From NCBI RefSeq assembly GCF_900107975.1, contig NZ_FNVF01000011.1, positions 33,828 through 97,827 of the forward strand: a stretch of 64,000 nt of DNA, in the 5' to 3' direction. Positions 26,972-36,415 of the stretch are shown here, one piece after another. The stretch is from Paenibacillus sp. UNC499MF (lineage in GTDB: Bacteria; Bacillota; Bacilli; Paenibacillales; NBRC-103111). The stretch's first letter is position 1. The number at the start of each line of letters is the position of its first letter. Position numbers and translations under genes: made by a program. The notes below the pieces were generated by a model that saw nothing but the letters and a program-made list of their open reading frames with translations, did not search any database and had not been told where the DNA came from.

Positions 26972-27827
26972 GCGCTTCTATGTGCAGTTCCGTCGTCTCG
27001 TGGGGCGATAGGACGCCGGGCTCCGCCGGTTCATCCCCATAGCGGGCGAGCGCCCGCGCCGCCGAATCGGCCATCCGCCACCGCAGATGCCGCCCTTCCA
27101 CGACTTTTACTCTCATTCCGAGAAAACGGATTTTCGATAAAATGTACTCCGCGTCTTCGCTCATATAGGTCAGCCGGATCTGGTACAGATCGTTCTCGTC
27201 ATCGTAGTTTACCTCTTTCTCGAAGCAGGAGAAAGCGTACAGAATCCGCGACAGCTCACGGTTATACGTGCGGACGACCTCGATGACCGAGCTTTCTTTG
27301 CGAAGCAGGGTGCTTTGATCCAGCTTGGCGGTAATCTCCTCGTACACACCGTCCGCCGGGGCCTCAGCCTCCAGCTCAAGGATGCTGCCGAGCTTGGTCG
27401 CCATATACATGCGGTTTCGCAAATGGTACCAGAGCAGGTACCATTCTTTCTTCACCATGGAGTATTCCAGCTTGTAAGGGATGCCCGACTGGCTTTCCAT
27501 CGTGCGACCGTTCCGGATCCGGTAGCTGAGCCGGATTCCCTGCCGTTCCCGCATCAGGCGGCGCAGAGGGCGCAGAAGCGGATGGTACACCTGCTTGTCG
27601 GGGCTTTTGGCCTTCTCCGTAACGAGGGAAGCCGTCCCCAGATCCGGCTCCTCTTCGAGAAGGCCGCGCAGCTTCACCAGCGTTTCGGCCGCAAATGCTT
27701 CTTCCGCAGCGGGATGCTTCAAAGCGGATTTTAGCCAGGTGCGCTCATGGGAGGTCAGCGTTACGACACCGGATTCCTCCAGCCGGGAAATCATCTGGTA
27801 GTTAAAGATTTTCTCGAACAGGTTCAT
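26946..27827 (-). CDS. WYL-domain protein lacking a recognisable N-terminal HTH
   Basis: A 293-residue protein. The N-terminal about 90 residues are helical but show no clear winged-helix motif. The centre is a WYL-like ligand-binding domain (IRLSYRIRNG, IPYKLEYSMVKKEWYLLWYH) and the C-terminus a WCX-type extension (YILSKIRFLGMRVKVVEG). It starts 26 nt inside the end of the upstream WYL regulator gene, so the two are made together. WYL domains sense nucleic acids or nucleotides and modulate transcription factors or effectors. It may form a heteromer with its neighbour. The 3' end overlaps the terminator. Confidence 0.82.
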   Translation of the reverse strand: MNLFEKIFNYQMISRLEESGVVTLTSHERTWLKSALKHPAAEEAFAAETLVKLRGLLEEEPDLGTASLVTEKAKSPDKQVYHPLLRPLRRLMRERQGIRLSYRIRNGRTMESQSGIPYKLEYSMVKKEWYLLWYHLRNRMYMATKLGSILELEAEAPADGVYEEITAKLDQSTLLRKESSVIEVVRTYNRELSRILYAFSCFEKEVNYDDENDLYQIRLTYMSEDAEYILSKIRFLGMRVKVVEGRHLRWRMADSAARALARYGDEPAEPGVLSPHETTELHIEAPKAPAPGS

Positions 27828-29133
27828 AGTAGGCTTGAATCTCCTTCCATTCCGCTATGAATTCCTTTCTAAGCTGACGGGGCGCCAGCACTTCACAGCT
27901 GGACCCGAAGCTGCGGAGCCAGGGCTTAATCTCGGTGCATCCGTTGACCGTAATTTCGTAGACGAACGATTCCTCGTTCTCTTCGGTAATCGTTCCCCAC
28001 TGCCCCTGGAGCAGCACCCTCTCTTTGATAAAATCGGCCGGAGCATCCAGGGGCCTGTAGAAACGCGCCCGGACCTTGACGGGCTCGGAAGTATCGATGA
28101 GCCAGCTGTAGCGAGTTTTCTCTTCCAGCTCCGCGAGCTTGCGCCGGAACTCTTCTTCCGGAACCGGGTTCTGCTCCTCGATCTGGGTGAGGCCCTCGAT
28201 CCGGAACTTCATGATTCCCTGCCGGGCGTCGCTTGCAAGCAGATACCATCTGCCGTATTGATGGTCATACACAACCTTCAGGGGAAGCACGTGCGCCTGT
28301 TTCCCGTTCGTCTCCCGTTCAAAGAGCGGATTCGTGTTGCGGGAGGCATAGCTTTTGTGCGTCTTCGGCGAAAAATACAGAAACCGGAGCTTCCTCCGCT
28401 GCCGGATGGCCTGAAAGAGGGGAAACAGATGCGCTTCGTCCAGAATGCGCGAGTAATAGTGATATTTATATAGAAAAGGCTCGGCGATCGCCGCTTCCAG
28501 CCCCTGCTGCCGGATCGCTTTCTTGAGGCTGTCCCGGAGGAGATAGCCCTGCACGGAAGGAAGCCGGGTATTGGCCATCACGTCGGCGAAATCGTACAGA
28601 TCCAGAAGCTCCTCCGGGCTCAAGCGCCGGATCAGATCGTTGTGCAGGCGGTACCGGTAAGGACGACTTCCGCCTTCCTTGCGGATCACGCCGACTTCCT
28701 CCAAATATTTGAGGTCGGAGCGGATCGTTTTCTCGTCGGGGAGAGGAACGTCGCCCGGCATTCCTCCGCAGCATGCGTCGATCAGTTCCCCGGCCGACAT
28801 AGCCTGGTCCCGATCCTGCATGGCCGCCAGCAGGAAGGGCAGACGCCGGCTCTCGGACTCCTTCATCGATTTTGCCCGGTAGAGGAAGAGGAGCAGAGGA
28901 TCGGAGGACTCATAGTAATTGAAGCGGAGCATTTCCGCGAATTCCCGGTCCTGTCCTTCGGCCAGGGGATAAGAGACGGTGCTCGCTATTTCTTTCAGCC
29001 GCCGTAACGTTTTATCGAAAGTATGTACGGAAATGCCCAGCCGTTCGGCAAACTGCTGCCGGCTGTAGGCGCCGCTTGTCAGAACAAGCAGGCGAAGGAA
29101 TTGGATTTCTTTATCGAAGCTTTCGCGGGCCAT
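27802..29133 (-). CDS. HTH-WYL transcriptional regulator
   Basis: A 443-residue protein with an N-terminal winged HTH (FLRLLVLTSGAYSRQQFAERLGISVHTFDKTLRRLKEI), a second helical segment (about 110-190), a WYL domain (IRQRRKLRFLYFSPKT, HVLPLKVVYDHQYGRWYLLASD) and a WCX domain at the C-terminus. It is transcribed away from the Hen1-Pnkp RNA repair operon with a 171-bp shared intergenic region, so it is the obvious candidate regulator of that operon and of itself. It overlaps the second WYL gene by 26 nt. The ligand is unknown; an RNA or DNA end is an attractive guess in this setting. Confidence 0.88.
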   Translation of the reverse strand: MARESFDKEIQFLRLLVLTSGAYSRQQFAERLGISVHTFDKTLRRLKEIASTVSYPLAEGQDREFAEMLRFNYYESSDPLLLFLYRAKSMKESESRRLPFLLAAMQDRDQAMSAGELIDACCGGMPGDVPLPDEKTIRSDLKYLEEVGVIRKEGGSRPYRYRLHNDLIRRLSPEELLDLYDFADVMANTRLPSVQGYLLRDSLKKAIRQQGLEAAIAEPFLYKYHYYSRILDEAHLFPLFQAIRQRRKLRFLYFSPKTHKSYASRNTNPLFERETNGKQAHVLPLKVVYDHQYGRWYLLASDARQGIMKFRIEGLTQIEEQNPVPEEEFRRKLAELEEKTRYSWLIDTSEPVKVRARFYRPLDAPADFIKERVLLQGQWGTITEENEESFVYEITVNGCTEIKPWLRSFGSSCEVLAPRQLRKEFIAEWKEIQAYYEPVRENL

Positions 29134-29304
29134 GGTCTTCCCCCGTTTCTATGCCCTAAATTCTGTCATCTTTTCATTGTATCAAAGGCGGGAGACGGGG
29201 GGAACGGAAAACTTTCTCCGGCGTCGTAATACTTTCGCCATGTTCCGCTGCCGCCGTATGAGCGATAATGAAGGTACAAAGAATCAGGCAGGGAGAAGAT
29301 GGTT

Positions 29305-30570
29305 ATGGCTATCGTACAGTTGAGCTCGACAAATCCGCAGTTTTCATATCTCATCCGCAAAAACCCCGAATCGGGGATGCTGATCAGATCGGTCCGCAAA
29401 GGCACGGCTTACGGCTGGTACACCGGCGAATCCGCCTTTAACGTGTATTTCAAGGACGCCGACAACGAAATTTCGTACAAACAGCATGACAAAGAAGAGT
29501 TTGAATATCTCAACGTTTCCCGCTACAATACGCCGCTGTTTCCGCTGAACGCGTGGAACGAATTTTTCACGGCACCGCTTAAAACCAGGGACGAACGTGA
29601 TTCCGAAGGATATGTACATACCGTCCGCATTCCGATGATTCATATCGAGCTGGTCCGCTACATTCATTTTTTTGAAAAGCATTTGCCGGATTTTTCATTC
29701 GAAATCGTCCATCAGGCACACAAAACCTACTCCTTGACGGTGACGACCGGTCTCAGTTTATACCACCTGCTGCATGCCGTCAGCGTGCTCTGCCTGTTTC
29801 TGTCCACATTCGGCAACGAATATATCGATATTTCCGATCTTCTGCTTGAGAAGTATATCCGCAGCGTGCAAGTGATCGACGCGCCTTTTTATATCCGGAG
29901 CCTGTTCGTGCGGAATTTCCTGAATTCGCGTGAGCGTTTTAAGAAGTATAAGGGAGAACTGGAAAAAACGGACCGTTACGCCATCGATTTCGATTTCGGA
30001 GGGACCGGTCACCAGAGGCGGTCCTTTATCCGCGGGCGGCTTCCTTTTGATAAAGCGATTCTCGATATCGGGTGCGGGGAAGGTTTCTATGCCATCCCTT
30101 TCGCGGCCAAACTGGAAGACACTTACTACGCGGTGGATATTCATGAAGAAACGCTGGAGACGGTCCGCCGCAAGGCCCGGGCCAAGGAGCTGGATAATCT
30201 CGTTACCCTGCCTTCGATCCGGCAATTCCTCGACCAGTACAACGGTGAAAAAGTCGATGTGATTATGACGGAGGTCATTGAGCACATGAGTCCCGAGGAA
30301 GCACGGGAGCTGATCTTGCAGGTTTGTGCGGAAGTGGATTTCGACCGGTTTATCATTACGACGCCTAACGCCGATTTTAATCCCTTCTATGAGCTGGACG
30401 GCTACAGGCATCCCGATCATAAATGGGAGATGGGCGAGGAAGAATTCGGGCAGTGGATCGGCGGTTTTATCGAGACGGCAGGCTGTCAGGCCGAACCGGC
30501 GGCGATCGGGGACGGAGTCAACTCCATCCGCACGACACAGGGTGTTATTTTAACGAAAAAGGAGGCGTAA
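29305..30570 (+). CDS. 3'-terminal RNA ribose 2'-O-methyltransferase Hen1
   Basis: A protein of about 421 residues. The N-terminal half (about 1-230) matches the bacterial Hen1 N-terminal domain that activates the partner ligase. The C-terminal half is a SAM methyltransferase (AILDIGCGEGFYA) with the Hen1 metal-binding motif TEVIEHM (Glu323, Glu326, His327) and the TPNADFN and RHPDHKWE segments. The enzyme methylates the 2'-OH of the 3' end at an RNA break so that the sealed RNA resists recleavage. I prefer ATG 29305, which is 9 nt from AGGGAG; ATG 29299 is also possible. pnkp follows after 3 nt. Confidence 0.93.
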   Translation: MAIVQLSSTNPQFSYLIRKNPESGMLIRSVRKGTAYGWYTGESAFNVYFKDADNEISYKQHDKEEFEYLNVSRYNTPLFPLNAWNEFFTAPLKTRDERDSEGYVHTVRIPMIHIELVRYIHFFEKHLPDFSFEIVHQAHKTYSLTVTTGLSLYHLLHAVSVLCLFLSTFGNEYIDISDLLLEKYIRSVQVIDAPFYIRSLFVRNFLNSRERFKKYKGELEKTDRYAIDFDFGGTGHQRRSFIRGRLPFDKAILDIGCGEGFYAIPFAAKLEDTYYAVDIHEETLETVRRKARAKELDNLVTLPSIRQFLDQYNGEKVDVIMTEVIEHMSPEEARELILQVCAEVDFDRFIITTPNADFNPFYELDGYRHPDHKWEMGEEEFGQWIGGFIETAGCQAEPAAIGDGVNSIRTTQGVILTKKEA

Positions 30571-30573
30571 CCC

Positions 30574-33159
30574 GTGCATATTCAAACCCGTGTTCATACC
30601 ATTTTTATGCTGGTCGGTTCGACCGAATGCGGCAAGACGACTTTTGCCAAGGAAGTGCTCATTCCCGGGCTTCAATTCGAAGCTTCCGATAAAGCGGTGA
30701 AAGCGAACGTCCAGTATTTGTCCTCGGACCGTATCCGGCAGGAAATCCTCGGATTCGATTACGATAAATACGATCAGATTATGCTGGAATCCAGCGGCCA
30801 GGCTTTTCAGCTTTTGTTCGAACGGCTGAGGATGGCGACCTCTTTTCCCGTTAATGCCGAATTTGTGGTGGTCGATACGACGGGACTGGCCGAGGATTTC
30901 CGCGAGAAAGTCCGCGCGGTGGCGAAGGAGAACAACTACAACCTGGAAGTTATCCTCTTCGATTACCGGAAACGGCACGATTATTACGCGTCGGAACGCT
31001 CCAAAAAGCTGATTACATCGCATATCAACCGGTTGAAACAAGACGTGATGGGCTCGCTCTCCCGCGAAGGGTATACGAAAATTCACAAGGTGCGCGCCAA
31101 AGACTTCTACTTCCCGGAGGAAGGGAAGGCTAATGAAGCCTATACGGTTGAAATTGCGGACCTTGAGGAATATTTAGCCGCCGTACTTCCGCAGGAAGAC
31201 GACTACATCATTGTCGGAGATGTGCACGAATGCGTGGACGATCTGAAAGGACTCCTGCTCGATTACGGCTTCAAGCTCAGCGGCAATTCACTGGAACTGC
31301 CGGTTAAGCTGCGCCATACCAAAATCGTGCTGACGGGAGACTGGATCGATAAAGGCCGCCAAACGAGAGCCATCGTGGAGTTCCTTTACGAAAACCGCGA
31401 ACACTTCTTGTTTGTCCTCGGCAATCATGAAAACTTCGTGTTCAAATATTTGAAAGGCGAGATCGGCGGAGTTGAGGAAGAGCTTTTTCAATCATATTTC
31501 ACGTCCGTGGAGACATTGGGGAAGGATGCCGAACTGCTGCGGAAATTCAACGAGCTCGTCGAAATGTCGAAGCCGTTTTACCGGAAGGTAGGTACCCGGG
31601 GGCCTTCGTTCTATGTGACCCATTCGCCTTGCCGCAATAAATATATCGGGAAGCTGGATGGAAATTCGGCGCGTCACCAGCGCAATTTCAGGCTGGACCG
31701 GGGAGAGCCTTACGAGGAGCAGCTCGCTTTCCTGAAAGAAGAAGCCGTGAAAAATCACCCGTTTCACGTGTTCGGGCACGTTGCGGCGAAGAACGCGTTC
31801 CGGATCGGAAACAAGGTCCACGTGGACACCGGGTGCGTAAGCGGAAATAAGCTGACCGCGGTAAGCCTCTCGTTCAAGCCGTTTTTCAAATCGCGCGCCG
31901 CCGGAGAGGCGGTTCTGCCGGAGGAGCTGCCGGTTCTGTTCCGGGAAGAGCGCAAAGTGACTCTCGGAGACTTGGACGCCGAGGAACTGAGGAGGCTGCA
32001 TTACTGCTCCAGGAACCGGATCAACACCATTTCCGGAACGATGTCTCCCGCGGACAAAGACGAAGCCGCCGGCGAGCTGGAATCACTGAGGGAGGGTCTG
32101 CGCTACTTTGCGGATCATGGAGTGGATAGAGTCGTGCTTCAGCCCAAATATATGGGCTCCCGATGCCAGATCTACTTGCACCGCGATCCCGGTCATTGCT
32201 ATGGCGTCAGCCGGAACGGCTACAAGATCAAGGGAGCCGATTTAAGCGGTATTTTCAGAAGCTTGCTGGATAAATTCGATTCCTATATGGAAGAAAACGA
32301 GATCGCCATGCTCCTGCTCGACGGCGAACTGCTTCCTTGGCATGCGCTGGGCGAGGGGCTTATCGAGCGCCAGTTCAGACCGATCGAGAAGTCGCTGGAA
32401 GCGGAGCTGGATTTTCTGAGGGCGAACGGCTTCGAGGAGGCGTTCGGCAAACTTGCGGAAACCTACGCGGCAAGCGGCTTCGAAAAAGATCAGTTCACGA
32501 TGCCGAAAGCCCTTTTAAGCGAAAAATACGGTACGAGCGTCTATCAGAACTACAAGCACATGCGCGGTCTGCTGGAGAAGCGGGTCCCGCTGGAGGAGCA
32601 CGAGGCCGCATACCGCACGTATAAAAGACAGCTGGAGCTTTACGGAGAACCCGGCGAGCCGGAATACAAGCCGTTTGCGATCCTCAAGATGATCCACGAA
32701 AACGGCGAAGAGCAAATTCCACGGATGACTACGTCCGAGATGTACGCCTTTTTGTCCGGGGATAAATATCTCCTGCTGAATTTGAGTGACCCGGACAGCT
32801 ATGCGAAAGCGGAAGCGTACTTCGAGAGCCTGACGACCGGTCTTCATATGGAAGGAGTCGTTATCAAGCCGGAGCTGCCCGGCAGTGAGACCGTGCCTTA
32901 CATGAAAGTCCGCAGCCGGGATTACTTGACCCTTGTTTACGGATACGATTACCGCTTTCCGCACAAATACGCCAAACTCATGAAGCAGAAAAACATCAGG
33001 CTTAAGCTGCGGACCTCGCTGAACGAATACCTGTTGGGTCAGAAGATGCTTGCCGTGAAATACGGCGATATTGAGCCTGACCATGAGGGATACAAGGAAG
33101 CGGCGGCCAATGTGCTGTTTGAGGTGGCGAAGGAGAAAGAGATCGACCCGAGATTGTAG
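30574..33159 (+). CDS. Polynucleotide kinase-phosphatase-ligase Pnkp
   Basis: An 861-residue three-domain RNA repair enzyme. The N-terminal kinase has the P-loop GSTECGKTTF (Lys21). The central metallophosphoesterase carries GDVHE (Asp216, His218), GDWIDKG and GNHEN. The C-terminal ligase-like adenylyltransferase has the nucleotidyl lysine in PKYMGSR (Lys525). Together they heal 5'-OH and 2',3'-cyclic phosphate ends and, with Hen1, seal them. The substrates in characterised systems are tRNAs cut by ribotoxins. The start is GTG 30574 behind AAAGGAGG, 3 nt after hen1. Length and domain order are those of the family. A terminator follows. Confidence 0.95.
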   Translation: MHIQTRVHTIFMLVGSTECGKTTFAKEVLIPGLQFEASDKAVKANVQYLSSDRIRQEILGFDYDKYDQIMLESSGQAFQLLFERLRMATSFPVNAEFVVVDTTGLAEDFREKVRAVAKENNYNLEVILFDYRKRHDYYASERSKKLITSHINRLKQDVMGSLSREGYTKIHKVRAKDFYFPEEGKANEAYTVEIADLEEYLAAVLPQEDDYIIVGDVHECVDDLKGLLLDYGFKLSGNSLELPVKLRHTKIVLTGDWIDKGRQTRAIVEFLYENREHFLFVLGNHENFVFKYLKGEIGGVEEELFQSYFTSVETLGKDAELLRKFNELVEMSKPFYRKVGTRGPSFYVTHSPCRNKYIGKLDGNSARHQRNFRLDRGEPYEEQLAFLKEEAVKNHPFHVFGHVAAKNAFRIGNKVHVDTGCVSGNKLTAVSLSFKPFFKSRAAGEAVLPEELPVLFREERKVTLGDLDAEELRRLHYCSRNRINTISGTMSPADKDEAAGELESLREGLRYFADHGVDRVVLQPKYMGSRCQIYLHRDPGHCYGVSRNGYKIKGADLSGIFRSLLDKFDSYMEENEIAMLLLDGELLPWHALGEGLIERQFRPIEKSLEAELDFLRANGFEEAFGKLAETYAASGFEKDQFTMPKALLSEKYGTSVYQNYKHMRGLLEKRVPLEEHEAAYRTYKRQLELYGEPGEPEYKPFAILKMIHENGEEQIPRMTTSEMYAFLSGDKYLLLNLSDPDSYAKAEAYFESLTTGLHMEGVVIKPELPGSETVPYMKVRSRDYLTLVYGYDYRFPHKYAKLMKQKNIRLKLRTSLNEYLLGQKMLAVKYGDIEPDHEGYKEAAANVLFEVAKEKEIDPRL

Positions 33160-33206
33160 GGTACCTGCACGGCGCGCAGAGCGCCAATACCGCACATAGA
33201 GCACTT

Positions 33207-33240
33207 AAACCGTCCTGACGCTTGCGTTAGGACGGTTTTG
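33207..33240 (+). terminator. Terminator of the hen1-pnkp operon
   Basis: AAACCGTCCTGACGC-TT-GCGTTAGGACGGTTTT, a nearly perfect long stem. Confidence 0.9.
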
Positions 33241-33368
33241 GTGTGTGTGGGGGAAGGGACTCTACATTTCTGCAAGAGATCTCATCATCGGAAAACGAGG
33301 ATAGAATAAACCCTCTTCCTCCGAACCAAACTAAACCGTACCTACATATTCGGACCAGGAGGCAGACG

Positions 33369-34223
33369 ATGTACTTCTATAAAGAAGATTTAATCAACAT
33401 GATCGTTCCCGACAAGCCCGACCCGGCGGCAGCCAAAGTGATCCAGGAAATTCTAGGCGGTCGTTTCGGTGAAATGCGCACGATGATGCAATTCTTTTTC
33501 CAGAGCAACAACTTCCGCGGCAAAGCAACGCAGTTCCGCGATTTGATCCGCGGCGTTTTCCTGGAGGAACTCAGCCACGTGGAGCTCGTCCAGCATACAA
33601 TTAATCAGCTGCTCACGGGATCGGGAGAAGAAATGCCCGGTGATTCCGGTGTGGACGGGGCTCCGCTGAACGAAGCGGTCAAGCATGCCAATCCGCACCA
33701 TTTTATTATCGGGGCTCAAAGCTCGCTTCCCGTCGATGCGGCAGGAAACCCGTGGATGGGCAATTACGTCTACGATCACGGGAATCTGATCAGCGACCTG
33801 CTGGATAACCTGGTGCTGGAATCGACCGGCGTTCTCCAGAAATCACGCATTTACGAGATGAGCTCGAACAAAACGTTCCGTGAAACGCTGGCGTTCCTGA
33901 TCGTCCGCGACAACGCCCATCAGAACGCTTTCGCCAAAGCGCTGGAGTCGCTCGGCGTAAACTGGGGCAAGCTGTTCCCGGTTCCGAATTACGACCTTAA
34001 CAAATATCCGGAATGCCGCAAATATGTCGATATGGGCTTCCATAACGCCCAGTTTAACTTCCGGCTGGATAATACCCGGATCGGCGAGATTTACAGCGGC
34101 CAGTCGCCGAGTCGAAACGGAGGCACTCTGGAAGTTGTGCCGCCGCCGGAAGGGTTCCCGCTGCCCTATCTGCCGGAGCTTCCTAACGAACACAGCCCGG
34201 GTCTTTACGATCTTAACGCGTAA
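33369..34223 (+). CDS. Manganese catalase family protein
   Basis: A 284-residue ferritin-like four-helix protein with the dimanganese ligands of Mn catalases: Glu35 (GRFGEM), Glu66 and His70 (FLEELSHVE), a second Glu in the DLLDNLVLESTG helix, and His in IVRDNAHQNAF. It should dismute hydrogen peroxide in the cytosol or, as with CotJC relatives, in the spore coat. The C-terminal tail is proline-rich (PPPEGFPLPYLPELP). ATG 33369 was chosen for the CAGGAGG 8 nt upstream; longer open sequence to the left has no start signal. It is monocistronic with a terminator. Confidence 0.92.
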   Translation: MYFYKEDLINMIVPDKPDPAAAKVIQEILGGRFGEMRTMMQFFFQSNNFRGKATQFRDLIRGVFLEELSHVELVQHTINQLLTGSGEEMPGDSGVDGAPLNEAVKHANPHHFIIGAQSSLPVDAAGNPWMGNYVYDHGNLISDLLDNLVLESTGVLQKSRIYEMSSNKTFRETLAFLIVRDNAHQNAFAKALESLGVNWGKLFPVPNYDLNKYPECRKYVDMGFHNAQFNFRLDNTRIGEIYSGQSPSRNGGTLEVVPPPEGFPLPYLPELPNEHSPGLYDLNA

Positions 34224-34230
34224 GTCCGTC

Positions 34231-34269
34231 AGCCCCGAACCGGTTTCCACCCGGTCCCGGGCTTTTTTT
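34231..34269 (+). terminator. Terminator of the manganese catalase gene
   Basis: AGCCC...GGGCT outer stem with inner ACCGG/CCGGT pairing, followed by T7. Confidence 0.82.
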
Positions 34270-34454
34270 ATGCGTCGGCGGGGGACATGCGGAGCTTAGG
34301 CCTTCCGGCAAACCAAGGCCCTCGCCTAACGACCTGAGCACACCGCCAGTTCCGTTCTTTCATGGGGTGACAATCCGGCAAGCAGGCGGAAAACGGCCAT
34401 TTCGTGTATATTGGAAGATGTATGTCATCACCCGCACCGAAGGAGTGTCCGCAG

Positions 34455-35012
34455 TTGAAAAACCTTCTCGTGACCGGCTACCGGGCGCATGAGCTGAACA
34501 TTTTTAACGAAAAGCACGAAGGCATTGAGTATATCAAAAAAGCGATAGCGGGCCGGCTGATCCCGCTCATCGAAGACGGGCTGGAGTGGGTGATCACGCC
34601 GGGGCAGTACGGGGTCGATCTCTGGGCATGCGAGGTTGTGATCGAACTCAAGAAGCAGTATCCGCAGTTGAAACTGTCGATTCTGACCGCCTACGCCAAC
34701 CCGGAAGAGAAGTGGAAGGAAGACAAGCAGGAGTTTTACCGCGGCATCCTGAAGGACGTGGATTTCTACGGGGCTGTCAGCAAACAGCCGTATGCCGGCG
34801 TGTGGCAGCTTCAGGCCCGGGACGACCTTCTCCTGCGCAAAACGGACGGCCTTCTTCTTTTTTATGATGAAGAAGCGGGCGAGGGGAGTCCCCGTTTTAT
34901 GAAAGAGCGGGCCCTCAAGAAGCAGAACGAAGACGGATATGCCGTCATGATCATTACGCCCGAAGAGGTTCAGGACATAGCGGATGAAGAGAACCGGGCC
35001 GATTTTTACTGA
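34455..35012 (+). CDS. YpsA-like SLOG-domain protein (DUF1273)
   Basis: A 185-residue protein close in length to B. subtilis YpsA (180). It opens with the SLOG Rossmann strand LLVTGYRAHELNIF and has WVITPGQYGVDLWACEVV in the core and TDGLLLFYDEE near the end. YpsA overproduction affects cell division in Firmicutes, and SLOG domains bind nucleotide-like ligands; the reaction is unknown. The start is TTG 34455 with GAAGGAG 8 nt upstream. The neighbours (catalase and desaturase) suggest no pathway. No terminator was seen in the 280 bp that follow. Confidence 0.87.
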   Translation: MKNLLVTGYRAHELNIFNEKHEGIEYIKKAIAGRLIPLIEDGLEWVITPGQYGVDLWACEVVIELKKQYPQLKLSILTAYANPEEKWKEDKQEFYRGILKDVDFYGAVSKQPYAGVWQLQARDDLLLRKTDGLLLFYDEEAGEGSPRFMKERALKKQNEDGYAVMIITPEEVQDIADEENRADFY

Positions 35013-35163
35013 ACCGGACCCCGCCGTTTCCGCCTGTTTCCGGCCGTCCTTCCGCTGTCTCTCCGGCCTCTCCGGCAATACCTTCCGTCTCTCGCCGATT
35101 CGGCGCCTTTTCCCTGAGACCGGCTGTCAGGCAGGTTCGCCGACCTTTTTCCCTCCGGCCTAT

Positions 35164-35228
35164 ATGACATTTGTCATGTGCCCTCATGACGTTTATGACT
35201 ACTGCGCGAAAGCGGTTCTCTTTATAAT
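35164..35228 (+). promoter_or_regulatory. DesR-type binding sites and des promoter
   Basis: ATGACATTTGTCAT (35164-35177) is an inverted repeat. A second, looser copy (TCATGACGTTTATGACT, 35184-35200) follows at once. A perfect -10 TATAAT lies at 35223-35228, but the expected -35 position (about 35200) has no consensus. Two operator copies just upstream of a -35-less promoter are what DesR-activated des promoters look like, and desK-desR lie directly downstream of des. Confidence 0.75.
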
Positions 35229-35294
35229 GAAGGTAGAATAGCGCGCTGATGCCAGGGATTTAGCCCCGCATCGGAACGAGGAGGACACATACTA

Positions 35295-36350
35295 ATGTCT
35301 CAAACGAAAGTTATGAATTTGAAAAAAGATGTCGCCCCCTACGAAAAGACCGATACAAGATCAAGCATCCGGCAGGTTTTCAACACGATTGTGCCTCTCC
35401 TCCTGCTGTGGTACGCGGCTTATGCAAGCCTTGCCGTCTCGTACTGGCTCACGCTCCCTCTCGCTTTACTCACAGCCGGATTTGTCATTCGGACGTTCAT
35501 CATATTTCACGACTGCTGTCACCAGTCTTTCTTTAAAAGCCGCCGGGCCAACGATATTCTCGGCACGATTACCGGCATTCTGACGCTGTGTCCTTACGAG
35601 CAGTGGAAATACAGCCACTCCGTGCATCATGCCACCAGCAGCAATCTCGACAAGCGCGGCACCGGAGACATGTGGGTGCTGACCGTAGAAGAATATGCCG
35701 CATCTCCATGGTTCCGTAAAGCCGCTTACCGCATCTACCGCAATCCGCTGGTTATGTTCGGCCTCGGGCCGATAGCCGTCTTTCTGATCCAGTACCGTTT
35801 CAACCGCAAGAAAGCGAAGCGCAAGGAACGCATCAACACGTATGTGATCAACGTATCCATCGTGCTGCTGTACGCGCTGATGTGCTGGCTGATCGGCTGG
35901 CAGGCGTTCGTGCTCGTGCAGGCGCCGGTATTCTTCGTATCGGGACTGCTTGGCATCTGGCTCTTCTACGTACAGCATCAGTTCGAGGATTCCTACTTCG
36001 AGAAAGAAGACGAGTGGAGCTACGTGAAAGCGGCCGTTGACGGCAGCTCTTACTACCAGCTTCCGAAAGTTTTGCAGTGGATCACAGGCAACATCGGCTA
36101 CCATCATGTTCATCATCTGAGCCCTAGAGTGCCGAATTACAACCTGGAAAAGGCGCATAACTCAACGCTTCCTTTGCAAAAAGCGACGACCATTACGCTC
36201 CGTACGAGCCTTCAGTCTCTCCGCTTCCGTCTGTGGGACGAGAAAGGGAAGACGTTTGTAAGCTTTAAAGATGTCAAACATGTGCTCCGCAGGCCGGGAG
36301 CAGCAAGCGATGTCCTGAAAAATCCGAAACCGGGTTTCCAGGGCGAATAG
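35295..36350 (+). CDS. des: Acyl-lipid fatty acid desaturase (Des-like)
   Basis: A 351-residue membrane di-iron desaturase. The three histidine boxes are HDCCHQ (about residue 72), HSVHH (about 109) and HHVHH (about 275), with TM pairs between them. It introduces a cis double bond into the acyl chains of membrane lipids to restore fluidity after cooling. The RBS is GAGGAGG, 10 nt from ATG. desK and desR follow directly, as in B. subtilis, and the promoter carries two inverted-repeat operators. This is the canonical cold-sensing locus. Confidence 0.95.
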   Translation: MSQTKVMNLKKDVAPYEKTDTRSSIRQVFNTIVPLLLLWYAAYASLAVSYWLTLPLALLTAGFVIRTFIIFHDCCHQSFFKSRRANDILGTITGILTLCPYEQWKYSHSVHHATSSNLDKRGTGDMWVLTVEEYAASPWFRKAAYRIYRNPLVMFGLGPIAVFLIQYRFNRKKAKRKERINTYVINVSIVLLYALMCWLIGWQAFVLVQAPVFFVSGLLGIWLFYVQHQFEDSYFEKEDEWSYVKAAVDGSSYYQLPKVLQWITGNIGYHHVHHLSPRVPNYNLEKAHNSTLPLQKATTITLRTSLQSLRFRLWDEKGKTFVSFKDVKHVLRRPGAASDVLKNPKPGFQGE

Positions 36351-36415
36351 TCCCAAACTTAACGGTTTATGCTAAAATGGATGTAAAACGGCGCCACAGA
36401 AAAGGTGAAGAGACC

